A stretch of 52,248 nucleotides of DNA from Porphyromonadaceae bacterium UBA7048 (GCA_002493945.1 DLAL01000066.1:30714-82961); one strand, 5' to 3'; shown: positions 33,874 to 42,873, counted from the first letter of the stretch. The notes: generated by a model from the letters alone, not told the origin. A program made the numbers and translations.

Positions 33874-35814
33874 ATGAAATTCACAAAGATATATTCAATC
33901 ATTGCGGCTGCCGTCATCAGCGCCGGAGCGTGGTCGTGCAGCGATGATGTGAAGTACGATCCCACGCCCGAATACCAGGGCGACGAGGTGTACTTCTCGC
34001 CCGAAGGCACTGAAGTGGCCATCCCCAACGGCGCCACTTCTGTCAGCGCGAAAATCTACCGTGTGAAGGCCGACAAGGAACTCACCGTAGGCCTTCTGAG
34101 CACCGTCCTCAATGGCGACGGCTCCGAGTGCGTGGGCATATTCGACCCCACCACACAGGTGACATTCGCTGCCGGCGAGACCGTGGCCGAAATCCCCGTG
34201 GGCGTGACCTTCTCTGCCGTAACTCCCGGCGAGGACTACTCCATCACCTTCAAAATCGACGGTGAGAGCCACACCCCCTACGGACTGAGCGAGCAGACCT
34301 TCATCCTCTCGTACTCGCCCTACGGCGACTACAAGCGCATCGGCGGAACCGAGTACGGCTCGGCCACTCTGTCGGCTTTCGGTGTAACCCAGGAACTGGC
34401 TGTCTATGAGGCTCACTCGATTCTCGACGAGAACATGATCCGCTACCAGTTCGGCGACTACGGCGACACTGAGCTCAATCCCGACCAGAATGACTGGACA
34501 TGGTACGTCAACGGCTACAACGCCGTCATCACCGTGGACTCCTCGCAGGATGCGGCTTTCCTTGAGCCGATGCCTACCGGCGACGACAACACCTTCGGCG
34601 AGATGCTCATGATTACCGATGCCTACACCTACGTAAGCCGGATTAATCCCGATGCGCTTCCCGACGGCGCCACCGCCCAGGATTTCTACCGCTCGTCGCG
34701 CTACAACGCCGAGACCGGTGAAATCAGCATCGATATGATTTACTACACATCCGGCGGCATCCTTCAGCAGACACGCGAATACTTCCAGCTTCCCGGCTTC
34801 ACCAGCTTCAGCATCGACTTCACCTATCTCGGCAACTTCTACTACAAGGCAGAGAAGGAAGAGGCCATGCAGATCGAGGCATACCGTTCGGAAGGTCTCG
34901 CATCATACGTCTACAAGCTCTATCCCGGCACGCTGACCAACGACGAGATTCTGGCCAAGGTGACCGAGCTTCAGAACGACACCAACCTCGAGCCTGTCTA
35001 CGACCAGCAGACCACTCTCGAATTCTTCCTCCGCGAACCCGCTGACGCTCCCTACACCCTCGTGGCCGTTGGCTCCAACGAGGCAGGCGAACCCAAGGCT
35101 TACGGCTATCTGCGCTTCACCTACACCCCGTCTGTTCCCTACCGCTGGGTATCGCTGGGCTACGCCGAGTACTCTGACGGCATCGTTGCCGGTCTCTACC
35201 GCGTATCCTCGATGACCTGGGACGTTGAAGTTGAGCAGAGCCTCGACAATCCCGGCAAGATCCGTCTTGTCAACCCCTACAAGGCCGGCAACGGCTGGGG
35301 CCACGCCGACGAGTCGAACGACCTCAAGGGCAACTACTACCTCAACCTCGACATCTCCGATCCGACTCTGGTGTACATCGAGCAGAGTGAGCTCGGCATA
35401 GCGCTCAACTCGTCGGAAGGCGCCATCTCGGCATGGTCGGAAGCCGGCGAGTGGCTTGAGCAGGGACGCTCCCCGGCGCAGATTCGCTCCGGCCGCCGCA
35501 ACGGCACGATGAACGAAGACCAGGAAATCACCTTCCCCGGCTCGACGCTCTACGGCGCGCTCTCCAACTATCCTGAAGAAGGCTGGATGAACACCAACTT
35601 CAACCCGAATGTCGACAGCAGCAACCTGACCGGCCAGCGCCGTGTGAAGGGTCCGTTCTTCCTCGGTCTCTATGACATGGATCTGTCGGGCAACACCAAG
35701 GTATCGGCACGCAAGCAGGCTGCCATGAGCGCAGGTTACACCGGCCGTCAGGCAGTCACCACGAGCCTCGACCACACTGCAGCTCCCGCACGCAAGGTCG
35801 CCCTCCGCAAGTAA
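33874..35814 (+). CDS. Surface lipoprotein with Calx-beta-like domain, in the SusE/F position
   Basis: 646 aa with a lipoprotein signal (Cys22, GAWSC). Acidic residues directly after the Cys (SDDVKYD) resemble the surface-export signal of Bacteroidetes lipoproteins. Residues 40-145 look like a Calx-beta-type beta domain (VYFSPEGTEVAI, VGVTFSAVTPGEDYSITFKI). The middle and C-terminal parts are beta-rich and unrecognised. As the third gene of a SusCD operon it is probably an accessory ligand-binding protein. It lacks glycosidase or protease motifs. Confidence 0.75.
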   Translation: MKFTKIYSIIAAAVISAGAWSCSDDVKYDPTPEYQGDEVYFSPEGTEVAIPNGATSVSAKIYRVKADKELTVGLLSTVLNGDGSECVGIFDPTTQVTFAAGETVAEIPVGVTFSAVTPGEDYSITFKIDGESHTPYGLSEQTFILSYSPYGDYKRIGGTEYGSATLSAFGVTQELAVYEAHSILDENMIRYQFGDYGDTELNPDQNDWTWYVNGYNAVITVDSSQDAAFLEPMPTGDDNTFGEMLMITDAYTYVSRINPDALPDGATAQDFYRSSRYNAETGEISIDMIYYTSGGILQQTREYFQLPGFTSFSIDFTYLGNFYYKAEKEEAMQIEAYRSEGLASYVYKLYPGTLTNDEILAKVTELQNDTNLEPVYDQQTTLEFFLREPADAPYTLVAVGSNEAGEPKAYGYLRFTYTPSVPYRWVSLGYAEYSDGIVAGLYRVSSMTWDVEVEQSLDNPGKIRLVNPYKAGNGWGHADESNDLKGNYYLNLDISDPTLVYIEQSELGIALNSSEGAISAWSEAGEWLEQGRSPAQIRSGRRNGTMNEDQEITFPGSTLYGALSNYPEEGWMNTNFNPNVDSSNLTGQRRVKGPFFLGLYDMDLSGNTKVSARKQAAMSAGYTGRQAVTTSLDHTAAPARKVALRK

Positions 35815-35832
35815 ATCCGCTCTGAAAAGGCC

Positions 35833-35883
35833 GTCCGTGGATAAACGGCTTGTTTTAAAGAATATAAACGATTATTCACGGAC
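35833..35883. repeat. 12-bp inverted repeat after the SusCD operon
   Basis: GTCCGTGGATAA (35833-35844) is complementary to TTATTCACGGAC (35872-35883) apart from one G-U, with a 27-nt spacer. A smaller hairpin GCCGT/ACGGC plus TTGTTTT (35830-35856) is nested and could terminate the operon, so the two folds compete. Confidence 0.5.
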
Positions 35884-35934
35884 GCCTTAAGTATTTTTAC
35901 GAACCTCTGAGACAGCAAACTACGACATAATTCG

Positions 35935-35942
35935 TACTTTTG
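35935..35942 (+). promoter_or_regulatory. -7 element of the subtilisin-like protease gene
   Basis: TACTTTTG matches TAnnTTTG, 58 bp before the ATG at 36001. No clear -33 box. Confidence 0.6.
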
Positions 35943-36000
35943 TAAATAATTCTCTCCAATCACGGCCTCTGCGGAGGTGAAACAATTCAAAAAACTTACA

Positions 36001-38295
36001 ATGAAAAAGATAATAGCATTAACACTGGCAGCTACAGCCCTGGCAGGCGCAGTCTCGGCACAGAGCAAGCTCGACGGCCCCGCCGCCCAGCTTGTGGCTA
36101 CCATCGGCAGCCCCTCTATGGGACGCAGCGCTGACGTTGAGACTCTCAAGCCCGCCAATGTCGACGTCGAAGAAGCCGTGGCTGTCATCATCAGCATCAC
36201 AGACGACAGCGCCCTTGAGGCTCTGGAGGCTCTCGGCGCCGAAATCATCAACGTCCGTGCCGACATGGCTCTGGTGCGCATCAGCCCCTACAGCCTGCAG
36301 GCTGCCGCCGAGATTCCGGCAGTACGCACCGTATCGCTCGGATATGAGAACAAAGTCATGATGGACCACGCACGTGCCACCACGCACGTGGACGACATAC
36401 ATGCCGGCTCGGGTCTCCCCCGTGCGTATGACGGCACCGGCGTCATCGCCGGCCTTATGGATACGGGCATCGACCCCAACCATGCCAACTTCCTCGACGC
36501 TGACGGCAATCCGCGCATCAGCCGCATGTGGGTCATCACAGGTTCCAACGGCGCTATACGCACCATGAGCACACAGGAGGAAATCGCCGCTTACTCCACC
36601 GACGACTCTGAAGCCACCCACGGCACCCACGTGCTCGGCATCATGGCCGGCTCGTACAAGGGCAAGTCTGACCGTCTGACCACCATCAGCGAGCGCACCG
36701 GCGGTGTGTACGTACGCCGTAACGCCAACGTGCCTTTCTACGGTGTCGCTCCCGGCGCCGAACTGGCTCCCTGCTGCGGCACACTGACAGGCAACAACGT
36801 CCTCATCGCAGCCGAGCATATCCTCGAGTACGCCAAAGAACGCAATAAACCCGCCGTGATGAACCTCTCGCTCGGTCACAACTACGGCCCGCACGACGGC
36901 ACGACCGACGCTGACCGCTATCTGGCCGAGGTAGGCAAGGAAATGCTTGTGGTGGTATCCGCCGGCAACGAGGCAGGCGAACCCCTCCACATGCGCAAGA
37001 ACTTCACCGCCGAAGACAATTCGATACAGTCGTTCATCTGGCTCCAGCCTGCCATGAGCGGCGCCTGCGATATCTGGGGCGGCGACGACAGTCCTCTGGA
37101 CATCACCTTCCTCGCCATCGACGCCAACACCGGCAAGGAGGTATACTCGCACAAGTTCGACCTTTCGGAAGGTTCGGTCACTCTCACGGGCTCGGGCTAC
37201 AATGCTCCCGGATACATCCGTGACGCCGAACTCGACAAATACTACGGCAGCCGCGCCGGCATCATCGTCAGCGGCGGCGTCAACGCCAACAATAACCGCT
37301 ACAACCTCACTATCCGCGTCACCACCGGCACCGGCACAGACAAGGAAGTGACAGCCCTCCCGGCTATTCGCGTCGAAGGTCAGGCAGGCAAGATGGCCGA
37401 CTTCTACGCTATGGGTAACGTTTACTACATCAGCGGCGAATATATGTACCGCGCCGGCATCTCGAAGGTACAGATTCCGGGCTTCACCATGGGCGACGAC
37501 GACCAGTCCATCAGCGACATGGCCTGCGGTGACAACACCCTTTCCGTAGCCGCTTACACCAACAAGTCGACCTGGGCCGTCCTCGGCGACACCGACGTGG
37601 TATACTACCAGGACCAGAACGGCAACCCCTCGACCGAAGGTGATATAGCATCCTTCTCGTCGTACGGCACACTCCGCGACGGCCGCACCCTGCCTCACAT
37701 CGCAGGTCCCGGCGAAGCAGTAGTGTCGTCGTACAGCTCCTACTATGTGAACAACCTGAAGAACTCCGGTTCGCAGGAAGCTGCTCTGATGGTTGCCGAG
37801 AAGGTAAGCGACGAGCGCAGCGAATACTGGGCCGAAATGTCGGGTACGTCGATGTCGGCACCTTTCGTGTCAGGCGTCCTCGCTCTCTGGCTGCAGGCTG
37901 ACCCCTCGCTCACCATCGACGACGTCAAGGACGTCCTCAAGCGCACCGCCCTCCAGGACAAGTTCACACAGGCTTATCCCGACCGTTTCGGTATGGGTAA
38001 AATTGACCCGATGGCCGGTCTGAAAGAGATTCTCTCGCGCAGCTCCGTGGCCGACGTGAAGGTTGAAGGCGACTTCCTCATCACCGACGCAGGTGTCAAC
38101 GCTTTCGAGGTTTACGCTCCCGGCGCCGGGCACGTATCGGCAGCCCTTTACTCGCTGGCCGGCGCACAGGTAGCCGCAGTTGAGGCAAACGGCGACTCCG
38201 CTGTGCTCGACGGCTCGCAGGCAGCAGCAGGCGTCTACATCCTCCGCGCCACCGCCGACGGTCAGACCAAGTCGCAGAAGGTCGTAATCCGATAA
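36001..38295 (+). CDS. Secreted subtilisin-like (S8) serine protease with T9SS tail
   Basis: 764 aa from the ATG at 36001 (a GTG eight codons upstream is in frame but leaves a poorer signal peptide). Signal peptide ends near SAQ. The catalytic triad is complete: Asp154 (GLMDTGIDPNH), His207 (THGTHVLG) and Ser617 (SGTSMSAPFVSG), with oxyanion Asn323 (SAGNEAG). A large insert separates the oxyanion Asn and the Ser. The C-terminal tail (VYAPGAGHVSAALYSLAGAQ then AAGVYILRATADGQTKSQKVVI) is a T9SS type A sorting domain, so the enzyme is probably exported. It follows the SusCD operon from its own promoter and ends at a strong terminator. Confidence 0.92.
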   Translation: MKKIIALTLAATALAGAVSAQSKLDGPAAQLVATIGSPSMGRSADVETLKPANVDVEEAVAVIISITDDSALEALEALGAEIINVRADMALVRISPYSLQAAAEIPAVRTVSLGYENKVMMDHARATTHVDDIHAGSGLPRAYDGTGVIAGLMDTGIDPNHANFLDADGNPRISRMWVITGSNGAIRTMSTQEEIAAYSTDDSEATHGTHVLGIMAGSYKGKSDRLTTISERTGGVYVRRNANVPFYGVAPGAELAPCCGTLTGNNVLIAAEHILEYAKERNKPAVMNLSLGHNYGPHDGTTDADRYLAEVGKEMLVVVSAGNEAGEPLHMRKNFTAEDNSIQSFIWLQPAMSGACDIWGGDDSPLDITFLAIDANTGKEVYSHKFDLSEGSVTLTGSGYNAPGYIRDAELDKYYGSRAGIIVSGGVNANNNRYNLTIRVTTGTGTDKEVTALPAIRVEGQAGKMADFYAMGNVYYISGEYMYRAGISKVQIPGFTMGDDDQSISDMACGDNTLSVAAYTNKSTWAVLGDTDVVYYQDQNGNPSTEGDIASFSSYGTLRDGRTLPHIAGPGEAVVSSYSSYYVNNLKNSGSQEAALMVAEKVSDERSEYWAEMSGTSMSAPFVSGVLALWLQADPSLTIDDVKDVLKRTALQDKFTQAYPDRFGMGKIDPMAGLKEILSRSSVADVKVEGDFLITDAGVNAFEVYAPGAGHVSAALYSLAGAQVAAVEANGDSAVLDGSQAAAGVYILRATADGQTKSQKVVIR

Positions 38296-38320
38296 GCATT
38301 TCTTTTACCCTCGCATAATA

Positions 38321-38362
38321 AGCGGGCCGGCAGACATCAGTCTCGCCGGCCCGCTGTGTTTT
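38321..38362 (+). terminator. Terminator of the protease gene
   Basis: A perfect 11-bp GC stem (38321-38331 with 38345-38355) and a 13-nt loop, followed by GTGTTTTC. Confidence 0.88.
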
Positions 38363-38438
38363 CATCGCCCGCAGTCGCTGCGGACGTGCCGGGAGCGAAC
38401 CGCAGTGGGGTGGGTATGTGTTATATTGTCAGAACTTA

Positions 38439-38749
38439 GAGGTTGTTTAATAATGCTTGTTAACAGCAGGGCCGAAAATTTTGAGATGGATTTATTCCTG
38501 CAGCGAAGGAGCATAGCGGGCTATGTGACTGAAGCAAAGGGATAAAGACGCTCAAAAGTTTCAGAGGCGTTACTAACTTCATTATTGTCAGCCTTAACAT
38601 GAATTTAAAATTACTTCTGTCTGGTGTCTTTTATGTTAATGCGCATTTATTCGTCGGTCACAATGGAACCCCATTGCTCCCTCCTCATAAAGTGCACCTT
38701 AGCATAAAATACACCACCCTGCAGTTAACAATGATTATTAAACAACCTC
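38439..38749. mobile_element. 311-bp MITE-like element, IS5/IS1031-type ends
   Basis: The terminal inverted repeats are 33 bp long and match at 30 positions (38439-38471 and 38717-38749), starting GAGGTTGTTTAATAAT. The element is flanked by the direct repeat TTA (38436-38438 and 38750-38752), as expected for the TNA duplications of IS1031-group IS5 elements. No transposase frame fits inside. It fills most of the 471-bp gap before the flavin reductase gene and ends 17 bp before its start codon. Classification rests on ends and duplication only. Confidence 0.78.
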
Positions 38750-38766
38750 TTAATATGTGAATCGAT

Positions 38767-39441
38767 ATGGATACGACAGTACTCTTCAAGCTCACCTACG
38801 GGCTCTACGTGGTGGGCGTCATGGACGGTGAGCGGCCTGTGGGCTGCGTCATCAACACGTGCTTCCAGGTGACGAGCAAGGACCCCGTGCTGGCGGTGTC
38901 GCTCAACAAGGACAATTATACGACGGAGGTGCTCAGGCGCAATCCGCGCTTCTCGCTCTCGATAGTGGCCGAGAAAACCGACCCTATGGTCATCCGCATT
39001 TTCGGCTTTCAGAGCGGCCGTACGGCCGACAAATATGCCGCGTTCGGCTACACACTCGTCGACGGTGCGCCGGCAGTGAACGGACTCTTCGCCGGACGGC
39101 TCGTGCTGGACGCGTTCGACTTCGTGGACTGCGGCACGCACGATGTGGTGCTGGCCCGTCTTGTCGACACGGTGCCCGGCGAGGGTGTGCCGATGACTTA
39201 TGACTACTATCACCGCGAAATCAAGGGAACTGCGCCTAAGAACGCTCCGACCTACGTTGAGGCGCTCACAGAGCCGGTCACGGCTGAAGCGCCGGAGGCT
39301 CAGCCGGAGTCAAAGAAGTACCGGTTCGAGTGCGATATCTGCGGATATGTCGTGGAGTGGGACGAGCCCGAGCTGCCGGCTGACTTCGTCTGCCCGCTCT
39401 GCGGCGTGGATGTGACGCATTTCCATCGGATTCAGGCTTAG
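38767..39441 (+). CDS. Flavin reductase-rubredoxin fusion protein
   Basis: 224 aa. An N-terminal flavin reductase-like FMN-binding domain spans about residues 1-165. A short linker leads to a rubredoxin domain with Cys189, Cys192, Cys209 and Cys212 (CDICGY and CPLCG) binding one iron. Such fusions (high-molecular-weight rubredoxin type) shuttle electrons from NAD(P)H to flavodiiron proteins for oxygen or NO reduction in anaerobes. It is cytoplasmic. The MITE lies immediately upstream and I see no promoter between it and the ATG. The stop overlaps that of the convergent tcdA gene by 3-4 bp. Confidence 0.88.
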   Translation: MDTTVLFKLTYGLYVVGVMDGERPVGCVINTCFQVTSKDPVLAVSLNKDNYTTEVLRRNPRFSLSIVAEKTDPMVIRIFGFQSGRTADKYAAFGYTLVDGAPAVNGLFAGRLVLDAFDFVDCGTHDVVLARLVDTVPGEGVPMTYDYYHREIKGTAPKNAPTYVEALTEPVTAEAPEAQPESKKYRFECDICGYVVEWDEPELPADFVCPLCGVDVTHFHRIQA

Positions 39442-40160
39442 TCTCTGTAGAGGTCGGAGATGACCATCGAGGCCAGCGCGAGGCCGAAGGCGGCGGTGGT
39501 GTGGGCGAATGTGCCGTTGACTCCTGCAGGGCCTTCGGCGCGGTGCTCGAGCCGCTCGGGGCTCCACACACAGCGGAAGCGCGGCAGCCGTCTGAGGCCG
39601 TTGCGGCGGAAGTATGTGCGCAGGGCGCGTGCCAGCGGGCATCCCTCGGCCTTCTCGAACCATCCCGTAGTGATGCGCGTGGGGTCGAGCTTGCGTGCCG
39701 CTCCCATCGACGAGTAGAAGGCGCGGCGCGGTGCCGTGGCGCGGTCGGTGCAGCGGAGGATGAGGTGTGCCTTGTCGTGGAGCGAGTCGATGGCGTCGAT
39801 GACGTAGCCGTAGGTCTCTATGGCGAAGTCCGCTGCCGTCTCGGCCGTGTAGCGGCACTGCATGGTGCGCAGGTCAAGGTCGGGGTTGATGTCGCGCAGA
39901 CGGCGCGCCACAGCCTCGACTTTCGGCATGCCTATGGTGGAGCGCAGGGCCGGCATCTGACGGTTGATGTTCGAGGGCGCCACCGTGTCCGGATCGACTA
40001 TGGTGAGATGCCCTATGCCCGAGCGCACAAGCGCCTCGACGCACCATGAGCCTACGCCTCCGGTGCCGAAGACTATCACTCCTGTATCGGCTAAGGCGGT
40101 CATCATGGCGTCGCCCGCGAGCATGGCGGTGCGGCCGAAGTATTCGTCGTCGGTGTGCAT
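39438..40160 (-). CDS. tcdA: tRNA threonylcarbamoyladenosine dehydratase
   Basis: 240 aa of the ThiF/E1-like family. GTGGVGSW at about 33-39 is the nucleotide loop, followed by LTIVDPDTVAPSNINRQ with the Asp/Asn/Arg residues of ATP adenylation, and YVIDAIDSLHDK. The pattern and size match TcdA/CsdL, which cyclises t6A37 of tRNA to ct6A. It is 3 bp downstream of tonB on the same strand, probably in the exbB-exbD-tonB unit. It is cytoplasmic. Confidence 0.9.
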   Translation of the reverse strand: MHTDDEYFGRTAMLAGDAMMTALADTGVIVFGTGGVGSWCVEALVRSGIGHLTIVDPDTVAPSNINRQMPALRSTIGMPKVEAVARRLRDINPDLDLRTMQCRYTAETAADFAIETYGYVIDAIDSLHDKAHLILRCTDRATAPRRAFYSSMGAARKLDPTRITTGWFEKAEGCPLARALRTYFRRNGLRRLPRFRCVWSPERLEHRAEGPAGVNGTFAHTTAAFGLALASMVISDLYRD

Positions 40161-40163
40161 GGT

Positions 40164-40964
40164 TCAGCGGAATGTATAGGTGATGCGTGCCGTGGCCGTC
40201 TCGGGGGCGTTGTCGTCGCGGCGCGTGAATGTGTGGCGGCGTACCTCGGCCATGCACTTTTCTACGAGTGCCGCGTTGGCCGATGCCGGAGCCTTGCCGC
40301 CGGTCTGCACCACGGAGGTGATGCGTCCCTGACGGTTGACCGTGGCCTGAAGAATGATGCTGCCCGTCTGCCGGGAAGCCACTTTGTCGTATTTGGGCAT
40401 AATCCATCCGCCGCCTACGGTGCCCTGTCCCGTGCCTGCGGCGTCGGAGGGCTGTCCGTCGGGGCGTCCCGTGTCGCCGGGAGTGTCTCCCTTGGATGCG
40501 GTGTTGTCGGCCGGAGTGTCGTCGGCGGCCTTGAAGGCGTCGGAGATGCCTTTGCGTGCCTTGCGGCGCGCTTCTTCAAGGCGCTGCTGCTCGCGGTCGG
40601 GTCCGCTCTTTACGGGGACGTCCTTCTTCGGACGGGTGAGTTCCGACGGCCGTTCCGACGTCACGTCGGGAGCTGCCGGAGCCTGCTCGCCGGCGTCTGC
40701 GAGGTCGGTGCCTCCTGCCGGGGCAGGACGCGACTCGCGGCGCACTTCCTCGGGCGCATATGCCGGAGCCGGATTGCGGTGTACGGGGACGGGGTCGAAC
40801 AGTTCGACGAATTCTTCCTCCATCTCGACCAGCTCGGTGGCTTCGGGCGGCTCGGGCGGCCACTGCGATGCGCTGATGCTCAGGCGGCACCATATCAGCA
40901 GGAGCACGATGACGGCGGCGGATAGCGCCGTGACCAGGGCCGATGTGATGCGCGGATTCATCAT
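40164..40964 (-). CDS. tonB: TonB-family energy transducer
   Basis: 266 aa. A single N-terminal membrane helix (about 8-27) is followed by a long periplasmic Pro/Ala/Asp-rich linker and a C-terminal TonB domain (about 190-266: SIILQATVNRQGRITSVVQTGG, VRRHTFTRRDD). It passes proton-motive force from ExbB-ExbD to outer-membrane transporters such as the SusC-like protein. Its start overlaps the exbD stop. The order exbB, exbD, tonB indicates one operon. Because many Bacteroidales have several TonB proteins, the cognate receptors are unknown. Confidence 0.88.
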   Translation of the reverse strand: MMNPRITSALVTALSAAVIVLLLIWCRLSISASQWPPEPPEATELVEMEEEFVELFDPVPVHRNPAPAYAPEEVRRESRPAPAGGTDLADAGEQAPAAPDVTSERPSELTRPKKDVPVKSGPDREQQRLEEARRKARKGISDAFKAADDTPADNTASKGDTPGDTGRPDGQPSDAAGTGQGTVGGGWIMPKYDKVASRQTGSIILQATVNRQGRITSVVQTGGKAPASANAALVEKCMAEVRRHTFTRRDDNAPETATARITYTFR

Positions 40965-41422
40965 TGCTGTGAAGGGTTGTCGTCGGTGGACCCGGACGTG
41001 GTCTGTTCGCTGCCGGAGGGCTTGGTGGCGAGTACCATCTTTATGCCTGCCTCGGCGCCTGTATTGAGCACCTCTACCACTTTGCCGTAGGGCACGGCTG
41101 CATCGGCATATACGGCCACGGCGCCGAGCGAGTCGGCCGGGGCGAGGGAGCCGATGAACACGGCGAGCGAATCCTTAGCCACCGCCACGGGCGCGTCGGC
41201 GTCCTGCGGAGCCACGAAGTAGGTGCCGTCGGCGTCAATGAACACGCGCACCGAGGGCTTCAGCGCCGTCTGCTGCGTGCTCTGCGGCAGGTCGATTTCC
41301 AGCGCCGTGGGGAAGACGAACGATGACGTGACCATGAAGAACACGAGCAGGAGGAATACCACGTCGGTCATCGACGCCATTGAGAATGTGGCGAGCATGT
41401 CCTGCTGTCGTTTCAGTGCCAT
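40961..41422 (-). CDS. exbD: ExbD/TolR-family proton-channel protein
   Basis: 153 aa. One membrane helix (about 18-38) begins with the conserved Asp20 (MTDVVFLLLVFFMV) used in proton translocation. The periplasmic domain contains VRVFIDADGTYFV. The start overlaps the exbB stop by one base (TAATG), so translation is coupled. It works with ExbB and TonB; a TolR role cannot be excluded by sequence alone, but the tonB neighbour favours ExbD. Confidence 0.9.
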   Translation of the reverse strand: MALKRQQDMLATFSMASMTDVVFLLLVFFMVTSSFVFPTALEIDLPQSTQQTALKPSVRVFIDADGTYFVAPQDADAPVAVAKDSLAVFIGSLAPADSLGAVAVYADAAVPYGKVVEVLNTGAEAGIKMVLATKPSGSEQTTSGSTDDNPSQQ

Positions 41423-42069
41423 TATGCCGCCGGTTCGTTAAGGAGGTCCATGAAGTCCATAGTGCGGGCTTCGAGACGGTTCATTATCTTGTTGATTCGT
41501 GCCACCAGATAGTTATAGGCGAAAAGCGCTATGATGCCCACGATGAGACCTGCCACGGTGGTGACCAGCGCGGCGTAGATGCCCGATGCGAAGGAGTCGA
41601 TGGTGGCCGACGAGCCTGCCTGGGCTATGGCGTAGAATGCCTGCACCATGCCTATGACAGTGCCGAGGAAGCCTATCATGGGCGCACCGGCGGCTGTAGT
41701 GGCCAGCCAGGGGAGGCCGCGGCTGAGCGTGGCCACCTCGAGGTTGCCCGTGTTCTCGATGGTCACGAGGACGTCGTTCATGGGGCGGCCTATGCGCGAG
41801 ATGCCTTTGGCGATTAGGCGCGCGTAGGGCGTCGGGGTGGCGGCGCAGAGGTTGAGGGCGCTTTCGGTCTCGCCTTCGTGGAGGTATCCGCGGATGCGGT
41901 CCATGAAGTTCTCGTCCTCCTTGCCGGCACGGTTGATGACGATGAGGCGCTCGACGAATACGTAGATGCTCAGCAGGAGCAGCAGCGCCATGGGTATCAT
42001 GGTCCATCCGCCTTCGAGGCAGAGGTCCCAGAGACTGAGCGACGGGGGGGGGCTTGCTATCTCGTTCAT
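41422..42069 (-). CDS. exbB: ExbB/TolQ/MotA-family proton-channel protein
   Basis: 215 aa with three membrane segments (about 18-37, 120-145 and 160-185). The family core is GLPWLATTAAGAPMIGFLGTVIGMVQAFYAIAQ. It forms the pentameric inner-membrane channel with ExbD. The ORF carries a run of nine Cs in codons 6-9 (encoding Ser-Pro-Pro-Pro), 42052-42044 on the plus numbering. It starts 6 bp after the pdxJ stop. Confidence 0.9.
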   Translation of the reverse strand: MNEIASPPPSLSLWDLCLEGGWTMIPMALLLLLSIYVFVERLIVINRAGKEDENFMDRIRGYLHEGETESALNLCAATPTPYARLIAKGISRIGRPMNDVLVTIENTGNLEVATLSRGLPWLATTAAGAPMIGFLGTVIGMVQAFYAIAQAGSSATIDSFASGIYAALVTTVAGLIVGIIALFAYNYLVARINKIMNRLEARTMDFMDLLNEPAA

Positions 42070-42075
42070 GACCGG

Positions 42076-42789
42076 TTAACGCAGACACTGTTTGTAGCGG
42101 CGCACGGTCTCCTCGAGTCCGAGGTAGAGCGCGTCGCAGATGAGGGCGTGTCCTATCGACACTTCGCTGAGGAAGGGGATGGACTTGTGGAAGAAGGCGA
42201 GGTTCTCGAGGTTGAGGTCATGGCCGGCGTTGACGCCAAGGCCGAGACGGCGTGCCGCATTGGCGGCCTCGACGAAGGACGCCACGGCCTCTTCGGGCGA
42301 TGTCTCGTAGCGGTCGGCGTAGGGCTTGGTGTACAGCTCGATGCGGTCGGTGCCCGTGGCGGCTGCCGCGCGGATGACGTCGGGGTCGGCGTTGACGAAG
42401 ATAGACGTGCGTATGCCGGCTTCCTTGAAGCGTTCCACCAGCGAGGAGAGGAACTCGGTGTTCGGCGCCACGTCCCAGCCCGACGACGACGTGATGGCGT
42501 CAGGGGCGTCGGGGACGAGCGTCACCTGTGTGGGACGCACCTGGAGGACGAGTCTGACGAAGTCCTCGGTGGGATGACCCTCGATATTGAATTCGCTCCT
42601 GAGGAGCGGCTTGAGGCGGTATACGTCGTTGCGGCGTATGTGCCGCTCGTCGGGGCGCGGATGGACAGTGATGCCGTCAGCTCCGAAACTCTCGATGTCG
42701 AGCGCTACGGCCTCGACGTCGGGGCGGTTCTCGCCGCGCGCATTCCGGAGAGTGGCTATTTTATTTATATTAACGCTAAGGTTTGTCAT
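42076..42789 (-). CDS. pdxJ: Pyridoxine 5'-phosphate synthase
   Basis: 237 aa from the ATG at 42789; a longer frame to 42939 runs into the promoter and is rejected. Family motifs include LSVNINKIATLRNARG, GADGITVHPRPDERHI, FNIEGHPTEDF, and late GLGVNAGHDLNLENL with EVSIGHALICDAL. PdxJ condenses 1-deoxyxylulose 5-phosphate with 3-amino-2-oxopropyl phosphate in DXP-dependent vitamin B6 synthesis. It heads the minus-strand run pdxJ-exbB-exbD-tonB-tcdA. The leader of about 75 nt holds a 6-bp GC hairpin (42844-42859). Confidence 0.95.
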   Translation of the reverse strand: MTNLSVNINKIATLRNARGENRPDVEAVALDIESFGADGITVHPRPDERHIRRNDVYRLKPLLRSEFNIEGHPTEDFVRLVLQVRPTQVTLVPDAPDAITSSSGWDVAPNTEFLSSLVERFKEAGIRTSIFVNADPDVIRAAAATGTDRIELYTKPYADRYETSPEEAVASFVEAANAARRLGLGVNAGHDLNLENLAFFHKSIPFLSEVSIGHALICDALYLGLEETVRRYKQCLR

Positions 42790-42873
42790 CAGGTAGTGGA
42801 AATCCTCAGAATTATTTGTAAATTTGTACTTGCATTTCATGCACGTGCCCTGCGGCACGCGGTTTTGATAATG

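Noticed and set aside
36019..37698. A minus-strand open frame of 559 codons
   Set aside because: It is antisense to the S8 protease, whose catalytic triad and signal peptide are clear.
42844..42859. A riboswitch in the pdxJ leader
   Set aside because: Only a 6-bp hairpin with a 4-nt loop is visible in a leader of about 75 nt, too little for an aptamer.
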